A stretch of DNA of 27,606 bases from the NCBI GenBank assembly GCA_023229545.1, contig JALNZB010000040.1, forward strand, positions 1 through 27,606, given 5' to 3'. This document shows, piece after piece, positions 22,823 through 27,606 of the stretch (positions within the stretch are counted from its first letter, which is position 1; each line of letters opens with the position of its first letter). The notes beneath the pieces are model-generated. The model was not told the DNA's origin. It was given only the letters and a program-made list of their open reading frames with translations, and did not search any database. The translations under genes and the position numbers were made by a program. Source of the DNA: Sulfuritalea sp. (GTDB lineage Bacteria > Pseudomonadota > Gammaproteobacteria > Burkholderiales > Rhodocyclaceae).

Positions 22823-24259
22823 ATGTATCTGGAACACTTCGGACTTAACGAGCCGCCCTTCCGCATCACGCCTCATACCGACTTTTTCTTCGACGGGGCC
22901 AATCGCGGCGCAACGCTTGACGCGCTGATCTACGCCGTCACCCACGACGAAGGCATCGTCAAGGTCAGCGGCGAAGTCGGCAGCGGCAAGACCATGCTCT
23001 GTCGTGTACTGATGGAACGCCTGCCGGAAACCGTCACCATCATCTATCTGGCCAACCCGTTGCTGTCGCGCGACGACATTCTCTACACCATCGCCGACGA
23101 GCTGCGCCTCGATGTGCCTGAAAATGCCCGCTCCTCGGCGGTATTGCGCGCCTTGCAGGATCGCCTGATCAAGTCCTTCAGCGAGGGCCGACAGGTGGTC
23201 GTGCTGATTGACGAAGCTCATGCCATGCCGGTGGAAACGCTCGAAGAAATCCGTCTGCTGTCGAACCTTGAGACCAACCGCAGCAAGCTGCTGCAACTGG
23301 TGCTCTTCGGCCAGCCGGAACTGAATGACATTCTCGCCCGCCCTGACATGCGACAGTTGAAGGAGCGCATCACCCACAACTTTGGCCTGGAGCCACTGGT
23401 GCGCGACGATATCAACCACTACCTCGATTTCCGCATGCGCGCCGCTGGCTATCGCGGCCCCAGCGTCTTCTCTCCGACGGCGCTGAAAATGATCGAGCAA
23501 AACTCGCTCGGGCTTACCCGCCGCATCAACATTCTCGCCGACAAGGCTCTGCTGGCGGCCTTTTCCTTGGGTAGCCACCAGATAGGCACCAAGGAGATAC
23601 AAGCCGCCGTCCGCGACTGCGAGTTCAGTAAAGCAACCTATGGAAGCAAGACGGCACAAAAAACGCAGACTGTCCGGATTGCCGCCTCGCTCGCCGTCTG
23701 TGTTTTGGCAGGCATCGTCTGGCTGATGACAATGCCGCGCAACGATAACGGCGCCCCGGCCACTGCCGCTGGCGAACCCCCTGCGCCCACAAATACCATT
23801 GGTACGGCATCTGCCGCCGTAACCGCGCCACCGGTCGGCGCACTGCCTGCCGCTGCAAGCACTCCATCGCCCTCACTGGCCGCCGGGACGAAACCCGCCA
23901 TTGCCTCGCCGCCATCGCCGCCGGCCAAATACGTTGTCGGGCCGCTAACCCTTGAACGACTCGAAGCGGGGCGCACCTGGCTGGGACAATTGCCGGATGA
24001 TCGCTGGTTCATTCAGGTTTATGCGACAAACGCCGACCAGCATGGAGAAATAGAAACCCTGCTGAACAGGTTGTCTTCCAGCAAAACCGAAATGGGTAAC
24101 ATCCATGTCTATTATTCCGAACTCAGTGGCAAGCCACGCTACGGAGTCATGTATGGAGAATATTCAACAAGCGAAGCAGCCTCTGCCGCGATACGCGAGT
24201 TGCCCAGGCTCCTGCGCGCAGGCAATCCCTACCCGCGACAGGTCGTGCGTCTTCGCTGA
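22823..24259 (+). CDS. mshM: GspA/ExeA-type ATPase with C-terminal SPOR domain (MshM-like)
   Basis: A 478-residue protein. The N-terminal AAA+ ATPase (about 1-270) begins MYLEHFGLNEPPFRITPHTD, the GspA/ExeA/MshM hallmark. It has Walker A GEVGSGKT (50-57), Walker B VVVLIDEAHAM (Asp130), and later RRINILADKALLAAF. A membrane helix (about 284-304, ASLAVCVLAGIVWLMTM) and a Pro/Ala/Ser-rich periplasmic linker follow. Residues about 394-478 resemble a DamX-like SPOR domain (WFIQVYATNAD, YYSELSGKPRYGVMYGEYS, NPYPRQV), which in other proteins binds denuded septal peptidoglycan. GspA proteins help assemble the secretin across the wall, and the secretin gene follows, so the job is probably secretin insertion. 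The gene could equally be annotated gspA-like; MshM is chosen from context. Confidence 0.87.
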   Translation: MYLEHFGLNEPPFRITPHTDFFFDGANRGATLDALIYAVTHDEGIVKVSGEVGSGKTMLCRVLMERLPETVTIIYLANPLLSRDDILYTIADELRLDVPENARSSAVLRALQDRLIKSFSEGRQVVVLIDEAHAMPVETLEEIRLLSNLETNRSKLLQLVLFGQPELNDILARPDMRQLKERITHNFGLEPLVRDDINHYLDFRMRAAGYRGPSVFSPTALKMIEQNSLGLTRRINILADKALLAAFSLGSHQIGTKEIQAAVRDCEFSKATYGSKTAQKTQTVRIAASLAVCVLAGIVWLMTMPRNDNGAPATAAGEPPAPTNTIGTASAAVTAPPVGALPAAASTPSPSLAAGTKPAIASPPSPPAKYVVGPLTLERLEAGRTWLGQLPDDRWFIQVYATNADQHGEIETLLNRLSSSKTEMGNIHVYYSELSGKPRYGVMYGEYSTSEAASAAIRELPRLLRAGNPYPRQVVRLR

Positions 24260-24314
24260 CCAAGACATATGCGAGGGTGAACACTAAAATGACTCATCCA
24301 ATTAAATCATTGGG

Positions 24315-24342
24315 TTGCATCACAAATATAACGTGTTATGCT
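24315..24342 (+). promoter_or_regulatory. Sigma-70-like promoter upstream of mshL
   Basis: TTGCAT (24315-24320), 16-base spacer, TATGCT (24337-24342), within an AT-rich stretch that stands out from the GC-rich surroundings. The predicted start of transcription near 24349 leaves a leader of roughly 27 bases before the mshL TTG. This would let mshL and mshN be transcribed apart from mshM. Confidence 0.5.
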
Positions 24343-24375
24343 AATTTCAATGTACCCATCTGATCGGGGATTCGT

Positions 24376-26205
24376 TTGCGACCACTCCTAATTCCGCTGT
24401 TCCCTGTTGCACTGCTTGCCAGCCTTGTTCTGGCGGCATGCAGCAGCACACCGCCACTGAAGCCGTCCGCCGGACATCTGCGCGCCGAGGCTCCGGTGGC
24501 GGCCAGCAAGGACATCCCTGCGCCGGTCGCGGCGATGGTAACGCTAACCCGTCCGAAGGCAGCGGCCAAGGCGGAAACGTACTCTGTCTCGGTCCACGAT
24601 GTTCCGGTCAAGGAGCTGCTTTTCGCGCTCGTCCGTGACGCCAAGCTCAATGTCGATGTCCATCCCGGAGTTACCGGCGAAGTTACGCTCAACGCCTTCG
24701 ATCAAACTCTCCAGCAAATCCTGGCGCGCGTTGCCAAGCAAGTTGACCTCCGCTGGGAAATCGATGGTCCCAATCTGGTGGTGATGCCTGACAAGCCATT
24801 TCTGAGAACCTACAAGATTGACTTTCTCAATATGGCTCGCGATGTCAAAAGCAAGATTTCCACATCGACTCAAATTGCCAGCGCGGGGGCGTCTGGATCT
24901 GCGGGAGGCAATACGGCATCAACGTCAATCACAAGCGATACGAAGAACGATCTGCTGAAGAGCTTGATAAGCAACATTACCGACATGCTTGTCGACGAAG
25001 ACAAGATCAGATACAACGAGGCGATCGAGCTTGAGACTTCAAATCAAGCAAAGACGGCAGGGACAGGCGCAATCGCCACAGGTTCTTCTCTGGGTTCGGT
25101 GACAGAAGATCAAAAGGGAAAATCGACGACGACCGGGCCGAATAGTTCGGCACGGGGTAGTGGCAACCAGTCAATTCAGGGCGAAGGCAAGGCCGTTGCG
25201 AAGAAAGGAAAGTACGAGAAGGCAGTTTCCGTATTTGCAAACAGCGAAACCGGAGTGCTGATCGTTCGCGCAACGGGACGTCAGCACGACAAAGTACAGG
25301 AATTTATAGACAAAGTAATGACGACAGCCAAACGTCAAGTCCTGATTGAGGCAACTATTGTCGAAGTGCGGCTGAGTGACAATTACAAACAGGGTATCAA
25401 CTGGTCGGCTTTGCGACTTGGTGCCAAAGGTTTCGAGTTTCGTCAGGCTGGAACTGCTGGTTTACCAAGTGCCAATACTCTGAATATTTTTACCGTGGAT
25501 TTCGCCAATCCCGCCTCCGCACTCGGCAATCTGGCGGCGCAGATTTCCCTGCTGGAATCCTTCGGCACTGTCAAGGTCTTGTCCAGCCCAAAACTGAGCG
25601 TGATGAACAACCAGACCGCCACGCTGAAGGTGGCCGACAACAAGATATATTTCACTGTCAAGGCAGATACGACCACGTCCAACGGCATTGCGACCACGAC
25701 CTTTACCACAACGCCTAACGAGGTTTCAGTCGGCTTTCTCATGAACGTAACACCTCAAATCAGTGATGCCGAGGCGGTAACGATCAATATCCGCCCCACC
25801 ATCACGCGGATTCTTAGCTACGTAAACGACCCAAATCCATCACTCGCGACGGCAGGCGTCGTCAACCGAGTTCCTGAAATACAGACGCGAGAAATGGAAT
25901 CCATTCTCAAGATTGATAGCGGTCAAACCGCCGTGATGGGCGGACTGATGCAGGATGACATGAATAACCTCACCGATGCCGTTCCGGGTTTGGGAGACAT
26001 TCCCGGCATCGGTAATTTTTTCCGCCACCGCAATGACACCAGCACCAAGACCGAGCTGGTCATCTTCCTCAAACCCACCATCATCCGCGACCCGAGCATC
26101 AATGGCGACTATCGCAGCTTCCGCGACCAACTGCCTGGCCGCGAATTCTTTTCCGGCAATACAAATGCGCCGCAGCGTGAGGCGCAGGGAGCAGCCCCTC
26201 CATGA
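24376..26205 (+). CDS. mshL: MSHA-type pilus secretin MshL
   Basis: A 609-residue outer-membrane secretin through which the MSHA-type IV pilus emerges. The signal ends FPVALLASLVLAAC, a lipobox with Cys22. Next comes the STN/secretin N domain (VPVKELLFALVRDAKLNVDV, VTGEVTLNAFDQTLQQIL). A Ser/Gly/Thr-rich low-complexity segment spans about 165-280, followed by the N1-type fold and the secretin core (TAKRQVLIEATIVEVRLSDN, VLSSPKLSVMNNQTATLKVA, TDAVPGLGDIPGIGNFFRHR, ELVIFLKPTIIRD). The start must be TTG 24376: an in-frame TGA at 24361 lies 15 bases upstream, and GGGGA gives a ribosome site five bases before it. The stop overlaps mshN (ATGA). Confidence 0.93.
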   Translation: MRPLLIPLFPVALLASLVLAACSSTPPLKPSAGHLRAEAPVAASKDIPAPVAAMVTLTRPKAAAKAETYSVSVHDVPVKELLFALVRDAKLNVDVHPGVTGEVTLNAFDQTLQQILARVAKQVDLRWEIDGPNLVVMPDKPFLRTYKIDFLNMARDVKSKISTSTQIASAGASGSAGGNTASTSITSDTKNDLLKSLISNITDMLVDEDKIRYNEAIELETSNQAKTAGTGAIATGSSLGSVTEDQKGKSTTTGPNSSARGSGNQSIQGEGKAVAKKGKYEKAVSVFANSETGVLIVRATGRQHDKVQEFIDKVMTTAKRQVLIEATIVEVRLSDNYKQGINWSALRLGAKGFEFRQAGTAGLPSANTLNIFTVDFANPASALGNLAAQISLLESFGTVKVLSSPKLSVMNNQTATLKVADNKIYFTVKADTTTSNGIATTTFTTTPNEVSVGFLMNVTPQISDAEAVTINIRPTITRILSYVNDPNPSLATAGVVNRVPEIQTREMESILKIDSGQTAVMGGLMQDDMNNLTDAVPGLGDIPGIGNFFRHRNDTSTKTELVIFLKPTIIRDPSINGDYRSFRDQLPGREFFSGNTNAPQREAQGAAPP

Positions 26206-27521
26206 GCCTGCTCATGGACGCCCTGAAGAAAGCCGAACTGGCCAAGCGTCAGGGGCAAGGCGAGGGCGCAGGCGGTTCAACCGGGACGGAGGTTGGGGGC
26301 GGTATTGCGCTGGAACCGATTGCCGGTTCAAGTACGACCGAGCCAGTCGCACCCGCGACGGAGAACGCTTCATCCGCAGGAAATCTGCCCCACCTCCCTT
26401 CGCATCTCGAAGAGCTTGACGCGCAGTTCCTCGCCGAAGCCCGACAATCCGCAGCCGCGCATTTGAAATCGCTGTCACCCGTTCCCGCGCGCGAGCCGCT
26501 TGCCGACATGCCTGCCGCCACGCAAATACAGCCGCAAGCGGCTGCCGCGGAACCGCGACGCACACTCACTGAAAGAGAAGCCAGCCAGAATCAGTCGGCG
26601 GCGCAGAATGTGTTCGCGGCCAAGCAAGCCGCCAAACCACCGGCGCGCAAGGTATTCGCCGTTGCGATCGGTGTCCTGACCCTGCTGGCTGCCTGTGGTA
26701 TCGGCGGATACTTCTGGTGGCAGTTGCAGCCGAAATCATTCCTTGTCGCCAGCCGAGCCCCTCTGCCGCCGCCTCCGACCGCTGCTTCGGTCGCGCTTTC
26801 GTCGCCTGCCGCCGTGTCGCCGGCGCCGACTTTTGCGGCGCCACCGGTCGCTCCAGTCGCTGCCCAGGCGCCGGCCCAGGCCCGTCGCGCAACCGCAGCC
26901 CCCGCAGCGCTGCCCGAGCCGGAAAGTCCAATACGCGTAGCCAGGGCGCCGTTGAAGGTCAACCCCGCCTTGATACGCGGCTTCGACGCTTTCAACCGGG
27001 GTGATCTGGCCTTGGCACAGATCGAATACGAACAGGCACAGAAGGCGGACCCGCGCAACACCGATGCCCTGCATGGTCTGGCAGCCATAGCGCTACGCCA
27101 GGGCCGCACAGATCAAGCCGAATGGCTGTATCGACAAATCACCGAGGCCGACCCGCATGACACGGTGGCCATGGCGGCCCTGATCAACATGCGCGGACAG
27201 ATCGATCCAAACGCCGCCGAAAGCCGACTGAAGAGCTTGTCGGCGGATCAACCCGAACTCGCGGCGCCTCATTTCTCCCTGGGCAATCTCTACGCGCGTC
27301 ACGGTCGCTGGAACGAAGCCCAGCAAGCGTACTTTCGCGCCTACAGCGCCGAACCGGACAACCCCGACATCATCTACAACCTTGCGATCAGTCTCGAACA
27401 CTTGCGTCAGAACAAGCTTGCGGCGCAGTACTACAGCCAGGCAATCGCTGCCGCACAAACCCGGCCGGCCGGTTTCGACCTGGCCCAGGCCACGGCGCGC
27501 CTGAATACCCTGCAGCCCTGA
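26202..27521 (+). CDS. mshN: TPR protein MshN of the MSHA pilus system
   Basis: A 439-residue bitopic inner-membrane protein. It begins MSLLMDALKKAELAKRQG, the cytoplasmic N-terminus shared by MshN and related pilus accessory proteins. A membrane helix at about 150-173 (VFAVAIGVLTLLAACGIGGY) is followed by a Pro/Ala/Val-rich linker (about 175-245). The periplasmic C-terminus (about 255-430) holds TPR repeats, for example NRGDLALAQIEYEQAQKADP, RTDQAEWLYRQITEADPHDT and HGRWNEAQQAYFRAYSAEPD. It is translationally coupled to mshL by an ATGA overlap. MshN is thought to help secretin or pilus assembly in the MSHA system, but its exact role is not established. Confidence 0.9.
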   Translation: MSLLMDALKKAELAKRQGQGEGAGGSTGTEVGGGIALEPIAGSSTTEPVAPATENASSAGNLPHLPSHLEELDAQFLAEARQSAAAHLKSLSPVPAREPLADMPAATQIQPQAAAAEPRRTLTEREASQNQSAAQNVFAAKQAAKPPARKVFAVAIGVLTLLAACGIGGYFWWQLQPKSFLVASRAPLPPPPTAASVALSSPAAVSPAPTFAAPPVAPVAAQAPAQARRATAAPAALPEPESPIRVARAPLKVNPALIRGFDAFNRGDLALAQIEYEQAQKADPRNTDALHGLAAIALRQGRTDQAEWLYRQITEADPHDTVAMAALINMRGQIDPNAAESRLKSLSADQPELAAPHFSLGNLYARHGRWNEAQQAYFRAYSAEPDNPDIIYNLAISLEHLRQNKLAAQYYSQAIAAAQTRPAGFDLAQATARLNTLQP

Positions 27522-27577
27522 CGCCATAGAAGCGGGAGCCTTGCCCTCACCGGCAGATGCGGGATAATGAAGCTCGT

Positions 27578-27606
27578 ATGAATTCACCAGCCGTCAGCCA
27601 GATCGG
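27578..27606 (+). CDS. Start of the next msh gene, probably the assembly ATPase MshE (cut by window edge)
   Basis: ATG at 27578 opens the frame MNSPAVSQIG, which runs off the right edge. In known MSHA clusters the gene after mshN is mshE, the pilus extension ATPase. Only ten residues are visible, so the assignment rests on gene order. A weak promoter-like pair TTGCCC/GATAAT (27541-27568) lies just upstream. Confidence 0.4.

Noticed and set aside
22382..23659. 425-codon minus-strand frame opposite the regulator and mshM
   Set aside because: Antisense shadow spanning two clear genes; no signal, domain or ribosome site.

Overview
The window is GC-rich chromosomal DNA, densely coded, from a betaproteobacterium. 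The main evidence is the mlaFEDACB - ABC transporter - ibaG/bolA - murA - hisG - hisD order, the short-form HisG and the MSHA-type pilus genes. A Rhodocyclales/Nitrosomonadales-like host is my inference; no rRNA or marker gene is present to fix the taxon. I see no tRNA, rRNA, insertion sequence or CRISPR array.

Region 1 (1-4718, + strand) is a compact phosphorelay cluster. It holds the 3' part of a hybrid histidine kinase (HK-REC-REC-Hpt), a second hybrid kinase (REC-HK-REC-REC) and a single-domain receiver, all closely spaced.

Region 2 (4719-12071) is an accessory-looking block of signalling genes and hydrolases. It contains a membrane-anchored SDH/Clp-fold serine protease, an alpha/beta hydrolase and, on the opposite strand, a lipoprotein carrying two separate HExxH zinc-protease motifs. 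These are followed by a PAS histidine kinase with its NarL-type regulator, then a lone receiver translationally coupled to a secreted trypsin-like protease. Two nearly identical GTAGG-N6-CCTAC palindromes flank the kinase/regulator pair and lie upstream of the zinc-protease and serine-protease genes. I infer a two-component-controlled envelope proteolysis module.

Region 3 (12108-21177, - strand) is a housekeeping envelope and biosynthesis run. In transcription order it is mlaF, mlaE, mlaD, mlaA, mlaC, mlaB, a YadG/YadH-type ABC exporter, ibaG/bolA, murA, hisG and hisD. Many neighbours overlap by 4-8 bases, so it is probably one or a few operons. It combines retrograde phospholipid transport, the first committed step of peptidoglycan synthesis and histidine synthesis. 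The histidine genes stop at hisD, where region 2 begins.

Region 4 (21358-27606, + strand) diverges from mlaF. A sigma-54-type response regulator is followed by a GspA/ExeA-like ATPase with a C-terminal SPOR domain (MshM-like), the secretin MshL, the TPR protein MshN and the first codons of what is probably the next msh gene. This is the start of an MSHA-type IV pilus cluster that runs off the right edge.
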